Below, piece by piece: positions 28,026 through 36,715 of a stretch of 64,000 nt of DNA. Origin of the DNA: an uncultured Oscillospiraceae bacterium (GTDB taxonomy: Bacteria; Bacillota; Clostridia; Oscillospirales; Oscillospiraceae). Position numbers and translations under genes: made by a program. Within the stretch, counting starts at the first letter, position 1. Each line of letters starts with the position of its first letter. Location of the stretch: assembly GCA_904395865.1 (NCBI GenBank), contig CAJFNY010000065.1:26710-90709 (forward strand). The letters run 5' to 3'. The notes beneath the pieces are model-generated. The model saw only the letters and a list, made by a program, of their open reading frames with translations, was not told where the DNA came from and made no database searches.

Positions 28026-29393
28026 ATGGAACTCAACCGAAAATTCGGACTCGTGACGGCCGTCTGCATGGTGGTGGGGACGGTCATCGGCTCGGGCGTC
28101 TTTTTCAAGGCCCAGACCATCCTCGTGCTCACCGGCGGCGACCTGCCCCTGGGCATTCTGGCCTGGGCGCTGGGCGGCAGCATCATGCTCATCTGCTCGC
28201 TGGCCTTCGCCGTCCTGGCCACCCGGTACGAGAAGGTCAACGGCCTGGTGGACTACGCCGAGGCCACCGTCGGCAAGGGCTACGCCTACTTCATCGGCTG
28301 GTTCTCGGCGGTCATCTACACGCCGACGCTGACGTCGGTGCTGGCGTGGCTGTCGGCCCGGTACACGCTGGTCTTTCTGACGTCCCTGAATCCCGCCCTG
28401 GCGGCCGACCCGGTGGCCGGGCCGGAGTGCATGGTGCTGACGCTGTTTTACCTCTGCCTGGCGTACGCCGTCAACACCCTGGGGCCGAGGCTGGCCGGCA
28501 AGCTCCAGGTTTCGACGACGGTGGTGAAGCTGATCCCCCTGTGCCTTATGGCCGTGGTGGGGACGATCTACGGCCTGACCCACGGGATTACTCAGACCAA
28601 CTTCGCGGCAGCTCCGGTGCCGACGGCCTCCGGGAACCCGCTGTTCGCGGCCCTGGTCTCCACGGCCTTTGCCTACGAGGGGTGGATCATCACCACGTCC
28701 ATCAACGCCGAGCTGCGGGATGCCCGGCGCAATCTGCCCCGGGCGCTGATCCTCGGCGCGCTGATCGTCGTGGGCGTGTACGTGGCCTACTACGTGGGCG
28801 TGGCCGGCGGCGTCCCCACGCAGATGCTCATGGAGCAGGGCGCGTCGGTGGCCTTCACGACGGTGTTCGGCAGTGTGTTCGGGAGCATTCTCAACCTGTT
28901 CGTGGCCGTCTCCTGCCTGGGCACCACCAACGGGCTGATGCTCGGCTGCATCCGCGGCTTTTACGCCCTGGCGGTCCGCGGCCAGGGGCCGCGGCCGAAG
29001 ACCTTTGCGTCGGTGGACCGGGTCACGAATCTGCCGGCCAACTCTGCCGCGGCCGGCCTGGCGGTGACGGCCGCCTGGTTCGTGTTCTTCTATCTGGCCC
29101 AGCTCTCGTCCAGCCCGGACGCCTGGCTGGGGCCGCTGGCGTACGACAGCTCCGAGCTGCCGATCATCACGCTGTACGCCCTCTACCTGCCGATCCTCGT
29201 GATGTTCATGGTCCGGGCCCGGCAGCTGGATCCGGTCCGGCGCTTCGTCATCCCGGTGCTGGCCTGCGGCGGCAGCTGCTTCATGATCGTCGCCTGCATC
29301 TACGCCCACGGCGTCAGCAATCTCTGGTACCTGCTGATGTTCGCCGTCATCATGGCCGTCGGCATGCTCTTCTACCGCCGGCAGAAGGACTGA
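28026..29393 (+). CDS. APC-superfamily amino acid permease
   Basis: 455 aa from the ATG at 28026, with AAGGAGG 5 bases upstream; the longer ORF-track start runs through the mreB terminator. About 12 membrane segments. Segment 1 carries VVGTVIGSGVFFKAQTIL, the unwound GSG region that binds the substrate amino group in APC transporters. TAFAYEGWIITTSINAELRDARRNLPRAL matches the segment 6 area. Such permeases import amino acids or exchange them with amines. The substrate is not evident. It stands alone between two terminators; no clear promoter was found in the 30-base gap. Confidence 0.9.
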   Translation: MELNRKFGLVTAVCMVVGTVIGSGVFFKAQTILVLTGGDLPLGILAWALGGSIMLICSLAFAVLATRYEKVNGLVDYAEATVGKGYAYFIGWFSAVIYTPTLTSVLAWLSARYTLVFLTSLNPALAADPVAGPECMVLTLFYLCLAYAVNTLGPRLAGKLQVSTTVVKLIPLCLMAVVGTIYGLTHGITQTNFAAAPVPTASGNPLFAALVSTAFAYEGWIITTSINAELRDARRNLPRALILGALIVVGVYVAYYVGVAGGVPTQMLMEQGASVAFTTVFGSVFGSILNLFVAVSCLGTTNGLMLGCIRGFYALAVRGQGPRPKTFASVDRVTNLPANSAAAGLAVTAAWFVFFYLAQLSSSPDAWLGPLAYDSSELPIITLYALYLPILVMFMVRARQLDPVRRFVIPVLACGGSCFMIVACIYAHGVSNLWYLLMFAVIMAVGMLFYRRQKD

Positions 29394-29405
29394 CGAACGA
29401 AACGA

Positions 29406-29438
29406 AGCCCCTCCGGCCTTCGGCCGGAGGGGCTCATT
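29406..29438. terminator. Bidirectional terminator between convergent genes
   Basis: AGCCCCTCCGGCC, loop TTC, GGCCGGAGGGGCT, then CATTTT. It separates the permease from the convergent ligase-type gene. Confidence 0.8.
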
Positions 29439-29444
29439 TTGCTG

Positions 29445-31052
29445 TTATTGTTCGGCCTTCGCCGGCCGCCGGAGGAAGCCGGCGTAGACCAGCATGGCCG
29501 CGATGGACCAGAAGTACGCCATCATATACGGCTCCTCGAAGATGTTCTCAAAGTAACAGTGCACCAGCACGCCGCACAGCCCGGCGAACATGCCCGCGCA
29601 CAGCGGGAAGAGGCTCCGCGTCCGGCTCTGCTCCTTCCGCTTCCAGCCGCGGCCCGTGCGGTACAGCACCCGCAGCCCGGTGAACAGCAGCGCCAGCAGC
29701 AGCAGAATGAAGCAGGTGAAGCCCACCCAGCCCATCTCCACGAGGATCTTCAGGTAGTAGTTGTCCACGTAGAAGTAGGAGATCCACTTGTAGATCTGGT
29801 GCTGCATGGCCACGGCGCCGCCGAACATGCCCAGGCCGAAGCCGAACACCGGGCTCATGTTCAGGTAGCTCATGGCGATGGTCCACCGGCTGCCGCGGCC
29901 GCCGTTGTTGGTGGAGGCGGCGAACTCCGGCGTCAGCAGATAGCCGATGCGGCTGGCTACGAACGGCAGGAACAGCGCGCACACCAGCGCCACGCACATG
30001 AGCGCCAGCAGCCGCCGGTCCACCAGCAGCGCGAAGATCAGAATCACTACGGCCATGGCCATCCACGCGCCGCGGGACATGGTGAACAGGCACGCAAAGC
30101 ACATGCAGAACGTCACGAGCCAGAAGAACAGCTTCGCCTTCCAGTTCCGGACGTAGTAGGCGAGGCCCGCGGCCATGGGCGCAAAGAGCACCATGAAGTC
30201 GCCCATGATGTTGGGGCTGCCGAAGATCGAGTAGACGCGGGTGCGCACGTCGGCCTCGGCCTGGTCGGTCCAGTTGGAGGGGATCGGCACGGCCACGATA
30301 TACTGGTAGATGCCGTGGAGCGAGATCAGGAACGCCGCCAGCACCAGCACCAGATACAGCCGGATCAGATCCCGGTCGTCCCGGATCAGGCGGGAGATCA
30401 GATAGAACCACACCATGTACTGCACCGTGGCCCGATAGCCGCTGACGGCAATGGAGAAGAACGGGCTGACCACGAACATCAGCGCCAGACCGACGCCCAC
30501 GAACAGGAACACCGGCGTGTCCATGGGATTGACCCGGGGCGTCAGGGGCTGCGGCGCGCGCATCCGGTCGTAGAGCACCCACAGCACGGCCAGCAGCATC
30601 AGGCACTCGTCCCACACCGACGGCAGCACCGGCAGCGTCAGCACGTCCCGGAGCGCGTAGTCGATCAGGCAGTAGAGCCCCACGGCCGTCAGCACGAAGG
30701 CCGTCAGCCCCCCGCGGAACAGCCAGCCCAGGATCCGGCTGCTGCGGCCGCAGCGGAAGACGGCGCCGTAGATCCGGTACACCAGGCTGCTGCGCACCGC
30801 CGGCATGAGCACCTGGCCGAAGCGCCACAGCACCCGGTTCCACCAGGCCAGCAGCCGCGTCACGGCGGCGGAGCGGCTCGTCCCGTCGGAGCAGCCCAGG
30901 ATCCGGGCGCCGATGCGGTGCGTCCGGGACGCCCGGAAGGATGCGCCGATCCGCAGCCCAAGCCGCCGCAGGCCGCTCCCGCGCCAGCACACGGCGATGG
31001 CCATGCACAGCCGCCACAGGAGGCTGCCATGCAGCACGTCAGCCATTCTCAT
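29445..31052 (-). CDS. O-antigen ligase / Wzy-type polymerase family membrane protein
   Basis: 535 aa from the ATG at 31052, with GGTGGAG 7 bases upstream. It overlaps the DUF4330 gene by 14 bases, so translation is coupled. About twelve hydrophobic segments lie after an N-terminal basic region. The central O-antigen-ligase-type region includes SIFGSPNIMGDFMVLFAPMAAG, LFTMSRGAWMAM and NNGGRGSRWTIAMSYLNMSPVFGFGLGMFG, with a large loop between segments as in the family. In Gram-positives such proteins polymerise or attach surface polysaccharide repeat units. The location beside csaB suggests a role in the secondary wall polymer, which is inference. Confidence 0.85.
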   Translation of the reverse strand: MRMADVLHGSLLWRLCMAIAVCWRGSGLRRLGLRIGASFRASRTHRIGARILGCSDGTSRSAAVTRLLAWWNRVLWRFGQVLMPAVRSSLVYRIYGAVFRCGRSSRILGWLFRGGLTAFVLTAVGLYCLIDYALRDVLTLPVLPSVWDECLMLLAVLWVLYDRMRAPQPLTPRVNPMDTPVFLFVGVGLALMFVVSPFFSIAVSGYRATVQYMVWFYLISRLIRDDRDLIRLYLVLVLAAFLISLHGIYQYIVAVPIPSNWTDQAEADVRTRVYSIFGSPNIMGDFMVLFAPMAAGLAYYVRNWKAKLFFWLVTFCMCFACLFTMSRGAWMAMAVVILIFALLVDRRLLALMCVALVCALFLPFVASRIGYLLTPEFAASTNNGGRGSRWTIAMSYLNMSPVFGFGLGMFGGAVAMQHQIYKWISYFYVDNYYLKILVEMGWVGFTCFILLLLALLFTGLRVLYRTGRGWKRKEQSRTRSLFPLCAGMFAGLCGVLVHCYFENIFEEPYMMAYFWSIAAMLVYAGFLRRPAKAEQ

Positions 31053-31548
31053 CGACGATCTCCACCGAGGTGACGGTGCCGGTGAACTCAATGTCCACGG
31101 TCTTGACGATGTGGGACTTGCCCACGCGGACCTCCTGGGAGCCGACCGCGTAGGCGTTGGCGGCCCGGGAGACCTTCGTCTCGATGGTGAAGCGCAGGTC
31201 GCGGGCGCTGGGGTCCTCCACCTGCAGGGCGTTGCCGTCGGCGTCCACGACGGTCTCCATGTGCGGCTCAATGACGCAGTCGGTCACGTAGCCGTCCAGC
31301 AGGTCGCCGTTGCTCATCAGCTGGCCGCCGATGTCGGCCACGGCGCCCTCGGCGGCGTCGGGGTTGACGTTGGCGCAGACCACTTCATACCGCAGCGTGG
31401 CGGCGTTGCTGTTGATGGCTTCGGTGACGGCGCTGCCGCCCAGCTTCCAGGCCACGGCGGCCACGCCGGCGACGATCACCAGCACCACGATCAGGTCGAT
31501 CAGATTGACCTTGCCGAACAGCTTGCCTTTTTCGTCCAGGATTTTCAC
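31039..31548 (-). CDS. DUF4330-type single-pass membrane protein
   Basis: 169 aa from the GTG at 31548, with GGAGG 7 bases upstream. It starts KILDEKGKLFGKVNLIDLIVVLVIVAGVAAVAWKLGG: a short cytosolic DEKGKLFGKxNxxD head and one membrane segment, as in DUF4330 proteins. The extracytoplasmic domain is beta-rich (TLRYEVVCANVNPDAAE, GQLMSNGDLLDGYVTDCVIEP, FTIETKVSRAANAYAVGSQEVRVG). No enzymatic motif is seen. Proteins of this family often accompany polymer-assembly genes. It is the first gene of the minus-strand operon and overlaps the ligase-type gene. A scaffold or accessory role is only a guess. Confidence 0.82.
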   Translation of the reverse strand: MKILDEKGKLFGKVNLIDLIVVLVIVAGVAAVAWKLGGSAVTEAINSNAATLRYEVVCANVNPDAAEGAVADIGGQLMSNGDLLDGYVTDCVIEPHMETVVDADGNALQVEDPSARDLRFTIETKVSRAANAYAVGSQEVRVGKSHIVKTVDIEFTGTVTSVEIVDENG

Positions 31549-31588
31549 GTGATTTCCTCCTAAGAATGCGCATTTTTCGGATTCAGGC

Positions 31589-31617
31589 TTGATTCCGGCG
31601 GGCAAGTATACTATCAT
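31589..31617 (+). promoter_or_regulatory. Promoter of the GT4-csaB operon
   Basis: TTGATT, 17-base spacer, TATCAT. It lies inside the leader region transcribed from the opposing promoter. Confidence 0.55.
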
Positions 31618-31665
31618 GACATTGCTCCGGCGCGGGAAAAACCGCAGCGGCGGTTTCTTCGATAG

Positions 31666-31694
31666 ATTATACCGGATTTTCCCGGTTTCCACAA
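31666..31694 (-). promoter_or_regulatory. Promoter of the DUF4330-ligase operon
   Basis: On the minus strand TTGTGG, 17-base spacer, TATAAT. It gives a leader of about 110 bases before the GTG start and points through the csaB promoter. Confidence 0.55.
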
Positions 31695-31717
31695 GAACCT
31701 TTTCGGGGAGTGCGTCT

Positions 31718-33934
31718 ATGAAAATCATCCATCTCATCTCCGGCGGCGACGTAGGCGGCGCCAAGACCCATGTGCTGTCCCTGCTGGAGGGCCTTGGGCG
31801 GACGGAGCAGGTGCGTCTCGTCTGCTTCATGGAGGGGCCCTTCGCCGCCGAGGCGCGGGCGCTGGGCATCGACACGGTCATCCTGTCCAGCCGCAACGTG
31901 CTGCGGGTGGTGTCCGCCCTGGCCGGGGAGATCAACGGCGGCGGCTACCAGGTGGTCCACTGCCACGGCGCCCGGGCCAATCTGATCGGCGCGCTGCTGC
32001 GGCCGCGGATCCGCGTGCCCGTCGTCACCACCGTCCACTCTGACTACCGGCTGGACTATCTGGGCCGCCCGCTCCACCGACTGACGTACGGCACCATCAA
32101 CTCTGTCTGCCTGCGGCGGATCCCGTACCACATCGGCGTGTCCAACGCCATGGCGGAGCTGCTGATCTCCCGGGGCTTCGACCCGCAGACCATGTTCTCC
32201 ATCTACAACGGCGTCCGCTTCGCCGATGCGCACCCGGCCATGGACCGGGCGGCGTACCTGCGGTCGGTGGGCCTGGAGGCGGGGCCGGACACGGTGGTGT
32301 TCGGCATTGCGGCGCGGCTCTCGGCGGTGAAGGACGTGGCGACGCTGATCCGCGCCTTCGCCGCCGCCGTCCGGCAGGCGCCGTCCATCCGCCTGCTGAT
32401 CGCCGGCGATGGCGAGCAGGCCGCCGAGCTGCGCCGGCTGGCCGGCGAGCTCTGCCCGGAGGGGACCGTAATCTTCGCCGGCTGGGTCTCGGATATGGAC
32501 AGCTTTTACGGCGCCATCGACGTCAATACGCTCACCAGCCTGTCCGAGACGTTCCCGTACGCCCTGACCGAGGGCGCCCGCTTCCGCTGCCCCACGGTGG
32601 CCTCCCGGGTGGGCGGCGTGCCCGACCTGATTGAGGACGGCGTCACCGGGCTGCTGTTCGAGCCGCGGGACGCCGAGGGCCTGGCCGCCTGCCTGCTGCG
32701 CCTGGCCGGGGACCCGGCCCTGCGGGCGCGGCTGGGCGAAAGCCTGTACGAGCGGGCCCGGCGGGACTTCTCCGCCGAGGCCACCGTGGAGCGGCAGAAG
32801 GAGATCTACCGGGTGCTGCTCCGCCGGGCCGACCGCCCGGCCCGGAAGCGGGACGGCGTCCTGATCTGCGGCGCCTACGGCAAGGGAAACGCCGGTGACG
32901 ACGCCATTCTCGACGCCATCATCGGCCAGATGCGCCACATCGACCCGGACCTGCCGCTGTACGTCCTGACCAGGACGCCCCGGGAGACGAAGATCCGCTA
33001 CCGGATCGGCGCGGTGTATACCTTCAATGTGCCCGGCTTTCTCCGGATCATGCGGCGCACGCGGCTGTATCTCAACGGCGGCGGCAGCCTGATCCAAGAC
33101 GTGACGAGCACCCGCTCCCTCCGGTACTACCTGCTGAGCATCCGCTGCGCCAGGGCCACCGGCAACCGCGTGCTCATGTACGGCTGCGGCATCGGGCCGG
33201 TGAACCGTCCGGCCAACGTCCGCCGGGCGGCCCGGACCATCGACGCCTGCGTCGACGCCGTGACCCTGCGGGAGGACACCTCCCGGGAGGAACTGCGGCG
33301 CATGGGCGTGACGCAGCCCGAGATCCGCGTCACCGCCGACCCGGCCCTGCTGCTGGAGCCGGCGCCCACCGAGCGGGTGGACGGCTGGTTCCTGCGCCAC
33401 GGCCTGGACCCGGCGGGGGCGTACGTGCTGTTCGTCCTGCGGCCGTGGGAGGGCTTCGATCAGCGGGCGGCCGCCTTCGGCCGCGCCGCCGCCGAGCTCC
33501 GGGACCGCACCGGCGCGCAGCCGCTGTTCCTGGCCCTGGAGCCGGGCCGCGACCTGCCGGCCTGCCGGCAGGCCGCCGAGGCCGCCGGCGGGGACTGCCC
33601 GGTGCTGCCGGTGCCGGACGACGGCCGGCTCATCGTCGGCGTTCTGGGGCGGATGCAGGCCGTCGTCTCCATGCGGCTCCACGCGCTGATCTTCGCGGCC
33701 GCCGCCGGCACGCCGGTGGTGGGCGCGGTGTACGACCCGAAGGTGCGCGCCTTCCTGGACTACCTGGGCAAGCGCCACTACCTGCCTCTGGATCAGGTGA
33801 CGGCCGACGGCCTGGTGGCCGCCGTGGAGGAGGCCGTGGCCGACGGCGGCAACGACCAGACCGCCGTGGCGCAGCTGCGCGCCCTGGCGGCGGAGAACGA
33901 GGCCATGGCCCGGAAGTTTTTGGAGGAAGCATGA
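31718..33934 (+). CDS. csaB: Fusion of GT4 glycosyltransferase and CsaB polysaccharide pyruvyltransferase
   Basis: 738 aa from the ATG at 31718 (GGGGAG upstream). Residues ~1-375 form a complete GT4 (GT-B fold) glycosyltransferase: N-terminal HLISGGDVGGAKTHVLSLL and C-terminal FGIAARLSAVKD, then SLSETFPYALTEGARFRCPTVAS with the nucleotide-sugar glutamate. After a basic linker (RRADRPARKRDG), residues ~381-738 form CsaB: GVLICGAYGKGNAGDDAILDAII, LYLNGGGSLIQDVTS, VLMYGCGIGPV and SMRLHALIFAAAAGTPVVG. CsaB transfers pyruvate from PEP to wall-polymer sugars, creating the ketal recognised by SLH domains. The two activities are normally separate proteins, so the fusion is notable. No stop or frameshift lies between the halves. 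Confidence 0.92.
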   Translation: MKIIHLISGGDVGGAKTHVLSLLEGLGRTEQVRLVCFMEGPFAAEARALGIDTVILSSRNVLRVVSALAGEINGGGYQVVHCHGARANLIGALLRPRIRVPVVTTVHSDYRLDYLGRPLHRLTYGTINSVCLRRIPYHIGVSNAMAELLISRGFDPQTMFSIYNGVRFADAHPAMDRAAYLRSVGLEAGPDTVVFGIAARLSAVKDVATLIRAFAAAVRQAPSIRLLIAGDGEQAAELRRLAGELCPEGTVIFAGWVSDMDSFYGAIDVNTLTSLSETFPYALTEGARFRCPTVASRVGGVPDLIEDGVTGLLFEPRDAEGLAACLLRLAGDPALRARLGESLYERARRDFSAEATVERQKEIYRVLLRRADRPARKRDGVLICGAYGKGNAGDDAILDAIIGQMRHIDPDLPLYVLTRTPRETKIRYRIGAVYTFNVPGFLRIMRRTRLYLNGGGSLIQDVTSTRSLRYYLLSIRCARATGNRVLMYGCGIGPVNRPANVRRAARTIDACVDAVTLREDTSREELRRMGVTQPEIRVTADPALLLEPAPTERVDGWFLRHGLDPAGAYVLFVLRPWEGFDQRAAAFGRAAAELRDRTGAQPLFLALEPGRDLPACRQAAEAAGGDCPVLPVPDDGRLIVGVLGRMQAVVSMRLHALIFAAAAGTPVVGAVYDPKVRAFLDYLGKRHYLPLDQVTADGLVAAVEEAVADGGNDQTAVAQLRALAAENEAMARKFLEEA

Positions 33935-35079
33935 AGCAGATCGTCTGTCTCGCCACGTCTCCGTGGTATCCGATTCCCACGCGCAAGCAGCAGGTCATGC
34001 GCCGGCTGCACGACGCGGAGGTGCTGTATTTCGACCCGGCCGTCTCCCTGCTGGCGCCGCTGAAGGACCGCTCCGCGGCCGAAAAGCTCCGGGCCTGGAA
34101 GGCCCCCGGCCAGAAGGTCACGGACCACGTGACGGTCTACGGCCTGCCGCCGGTGTGGCCCTTTTACAACAAGTACCGCTGGATCAACCGCCGGAACCAG
34201 CGCCGGGCCGCCGCCTGGATCCGGCAGGTGATGGAGCGGCACGGCTTCGAAAAGCCGGTGCTCTGGGTGTACTCGCCGGTCTGCGCCGATCTGGTGGAGC
34301 ACGTGCCCCACAGCGCCCTGGTCTACGACTGCGTCGACCGCCACTCGGCCTACGGCGGCCTCATGGATCCGGCCCTGGTGGACCGGATGGAGCTGGAGCT
34401 GGCGGCCAGGTGCGACATGGTGTTCGCCACCGCCGAGCCCCTCTGCCGGCGGCTCCGGGAGGCCAACCCCCGGGCGGCCTTCATCCCCAACGGCGCCGAC
34501 GACGCGCTCTTCCGTCAGGCGGCCAGTCCGCGGCCGCTGCCGGCGGATCTGGCGGACGTGCCCGAGCCGCGCCTGGGCTTCGTGGGAGCGCTGCAGCGGT
34601 GCATCGAGTACGGCTGGGTGGAAAACGCGGCCCGGCGCAACCCCGGGTGGAGCTTCGTGTTCATCGGCGGGGAGAAGCCCGGCGTGGACCTGTCGGCCCT
34701 GAAGGCCCTGCCCAACGTCAGCTTCCTGGGGCTCAAGCCCCATGAGACGCTGCCGGACTACCTGGCCAATTTCCAGGTCCTGCTGAACCTGTTCGACGAC
34801 AGCGACCTGAGCCGCGACGTCAGCCCCCTGAAGTTCTACGAGTACCTGGCCACGGGTAAGCCCATCGTCTCCACGCCGCAGCCGGCGCAGGTGCAGGCGT
34901 ACGCGTCCATCATCCAGATCGCCCGGTCCGCCGACGAGTTTGCCGACCGCTGCGCCGAGGCCCTGGACGACACCGCGCCGGAGCGCACGGAAGCCCGCCT
35001 GGAGGCCGGCCGCCGCAGCTCCTGGGACGCCCGGGTGGGGGAGATGGAAGAGACCCTCCGCGCCATGGGCATTCTGTAA
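33931..35079 (+). CDS. TuaH-like glycosyltransferase
   Basis: 382 aa from the ATG at 33931 (ATGA overlap with csaB; GGAGGAAGC upstream). It opens KQIVCLATSPWYPIPTRKQQVM and contains LVYDCVDRHSAYGG, FIPNGADDALF, LGFVGALQ, NVSFLGLKPHETLPDYLANF and DVSPLKFYEYLATGKPIVST, which place it in the GT-B TuaH-like group. TuaH takes part in teichuronic acid synthesis in B. subtilis. Here it probably adds a sugar to the same polymer that CsaB pyruvylates. It is cytosolic, acting at the membrane face. A strong terminator closes the operon. Confidence 0.87.
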   Translation: MKQIVCLATSPWYPIPTRKQQVMRRLHDAEVLYFDPAVSLLAPLKDRSAAEKLRAWKAPGQKVTDHVTVYGLPPVWPFYNKYRWINRRNQRRAAAWIRQVMERHGFEKPVLWVYSPVCADLVEHVPHSALVYDCVDRHSAYGGLMDPALVDRMELELAARCDMVFATAEPLCRRLREANPRAAFIPNGADDALFRQAASPRPLPADLADVPEPRLGFVGALQRCIEYGWVENAARRNPGWSFVFIGGEKPGVDLSALKALPNVSFLGLKPHETLPDYLANFQVLLNLFDDSDLSRDVSPLKFYEYLATGKPIVSTPQPAQVQAYASIIQIARSADEFADRCAEALDDTAPERTEARLEAGRRSSWDARVGEMEETLRAMGIL

Positions 35080-35096
35080 ACCGAATCCGTACCGCC

Positions 35097-35136
35097 GCCG
35101 GGCGGCCTGCAGAGACGTGCAGGCCGCCCGGCCTTT
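35097..35136 (+). terminator. Terminator of the csaB operon
   Basis: 15-bp perfect stem GCCGGGCGGCCTGCA with loop GAGACG, followed by a short CTTT tract. Confidence 0.7.
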
Positions 35137-35234
35137 CGTTGACCGTAACACGAACATACGTTCAAAAATAGCGAAAACAGCGGAAAACCCCGCGGAGCTG
35201 CCAAATTTTTCACGGGAAAAATTCGCCGCGGGGA

Positions 35235-35263
35235 TTGCAATCTTTGGAAAGAGCATGTATAGT
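35235..35263 (+). promoter_or_regulatory. Main dcw operon promoter
   Basis: TTGCAA, 17-base spacer, TATAGT, about 70 bases before mraZ. Confidence 0.8.
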
Positions 35264-35269
35264 ATAGCT

Positions 35270-35306
35270 AAGTGGAGCGCCAGGGATAAGAAATGGTGTG
35301 AAGTGG
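35270..35306 (+). promoter_or_regulatory. Candidate MraZ operator boxes
   Basis: AAGTGG (35270-35275), AAATGG (35291-35296) and AAGTGG (35301-35306). The last two are exactly 10 bases apart. MraZ is known to bind short G-rich direct repeats of this spacing (AAAGTG-type in mollicutes, TGGGN-type in E. coli) just downstream of its own promoter. Confidence 0.5.
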
Positions 35307-35333
35307 AAAGCCTGCGGAAAGGGGGGACGGCCC

Positions 35334-35750
35334 ATGTACGGAAAGTACCGGCATTCGGTGGATCCGAAGGGCCGTCTGTTCGTTCCGGCCAAGCTCCGTG
35401 ACGAGCTGGGCGAGTCGTTCTACGTGACGCTGGGGCTGGACCACTGCCTGTCCGTCTACACCGAGGCCGGCTGGCAGAGCATCCTGGAGCGGTACAACGC
35501 GCTGCCCATGTCCCAGGCGCGGAAGATGCGCTTCCTCTTTGCCAACGCGGCCCGGTGCGAGCCGGACCGGCAGGGGCGCTTCCTGATCCCGGCGGAGCTC
35601 CGGCAGTACGCCGGCCTGGGCCAGGACGTGACGTTCATCGGCCAGGGCAACCACGCCGAGATCTGGGACACGGCGGCCTATGAGGCGCTGGAGCAGGAGA
35701 CGCTGACGCCGGAGAACCTGGCGGCGGCCATGGAGGAGCTGGGCTTCTGA
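35334..35750 (+). CDS. mraZ: Transcriptional regulator MraZ
   Basis: 138 aa from the ATG at 35334, with AAAGGGGGG upstream. Two SpoVT/AbrB-like swapped-hairpin repeats: GKYRHSVDPKGRLFVPAKLRDELG and CEPDRQGRFLIPAELRQYAGL, which is the MraZ signature (DxKGR and DxxGR). It is a DNA-binding protein that controls its own operon. Candidate operator repeats are directly upstream. Its stop shares bases with the rsmH start (TGATG), so the two are coupled. Confidence 0.96.
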   Translation: MYGKYRHSVDPKGRLFVPAKLRDELGESFYVTLGLDHCLSVYTEAGWQSILERYNALPMSQARKMRFLFANAARCEPDRQGRFLIPAELRQYAGLGQDVTFIGQGNHAEIWDTAAYEALEQETLTPENLAAAMEELGF

Positions 35751-36682
35751 TGGAATTCAACCACGTGTCCGTCCTGCTGGACGAGTGCCTGGAGGCGCTG
35801 GCCGTCCGGCCGGACGGCATCTATCTGGACGGCACCCTGGGCGGCGCCGGCCATTCGGCGGAGATTGCCCGCCGCCTGACGACGGGCCGCCTCATCGGCG
35901 TCGACCGGGATCCGACGGCGTTGGCCGCCGCCGCAGAGCGCCTGGCCCCGTGGAAGGATCGGATCACCCTGGTGCACGACAATTTCCGCAACCTGGGCGC
36001 CATCCTGGACCGGCTGGAGCTTCCGGCCGTGGACGGGATGCTGCTGGACCTGGGCGTCTCGTCACCCCAGCTGGACGACGGGGCCCGGGGCTTTTCCTAC
36101 CTGGCCGACGCGCCGCTGGACATGCGGATGGACCGCGGCGCATCGCTGACGGCGTGGGAGATCGTCAATCACTGGCCCCGGGAGGAGCTGCGGCGCATCC
36201 TCTGGGAGTACGGCGAGGAGCGGTACGCGCCGCAGATCGCCGCGGCCATTGACCGGCGCCGCGCCGCGTCACCCATCGACACGACGCTGCAGCTGGTGGA
36301 CGTGATCCGCAGCGCCATGCCGCCCCAGGCCCTGCGGGAGAAGCAGCACCCGGCCAAGCGCACGTTCCAGGCCATCCGCATCGCCGTCAACGATGAGCTG
36401 GCCGCCGTGGGGGATGCGATGGCGGCGGCGGTGCCCCGGCTGCGGCCGGGCGGCCGGCTGGCGGTGATCACGTTCCACTCCCTGGAGGATCGGATCGTCA
36501 AGAACGCCCTGCAGGCTGCGGCCCGGGGCTGTGTCTGCCCGCCGGATTTCCCGGTCTGCGTCTGCGGCAGGAAGCCGCAGGTCCGCATGCTGACCAGGAA
36601 GCCCATCGTCTCCGGCTCTGCGGAGCTGGAGCGCAACCCACGCGCCCGGAGCGCCAAGCTCCGTGTGGCGGAGAAGCTTTGA
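35750..36682 (+). CDS. rsmH: 16S rRNA m4C1402 methyltransferase
   Basis: 310 aa, start ATG overlapping the mraZ stop. SAM-binding block YLDGTLGGAGHSAEIARRL with GVDRDPTAL, then DGMLLDLGVSSPQLDDGARGFSY (the RsmH-specific segment) and LAVITFHSLEDRIVKNAL. It N4-methylates C1402 of 16S rRNA in the P site of the ribosome. Second gene of dcw in nearly all Firmicutes, as here. Confidence 0.97.
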   Translation: MEFNHVSVLLDECLEALAVRPDGIYLDGTLGGAGHSAEIARRLTTGRLIGVDRDPTALAAAAERLAPWKDRITLVHDNFRNLGAILDRLELPAVDGMLLDLGVSSPQLDDGARGFSYLADAPLDMRMDRGASLTAWEIVNHWPREELRRILWEYGEERYAPQIAAAIDRRRAASPIDTTLQLVDVIRSAMPPQALREKQHPAKRTFQAIRIAVNDELAAVGDAMAAAVPRLRPGGRLAVITFHSLEDRIVKNALQAAARGCVCPPDFPVCVCGRKPQVRMLTRKPIVSGSAELERNPRARSAKLRVAEKL

Positions 36683-36715
36683 GTGCAGCGACATTCGGAA
36701 AGGAAGCTGGCCACG

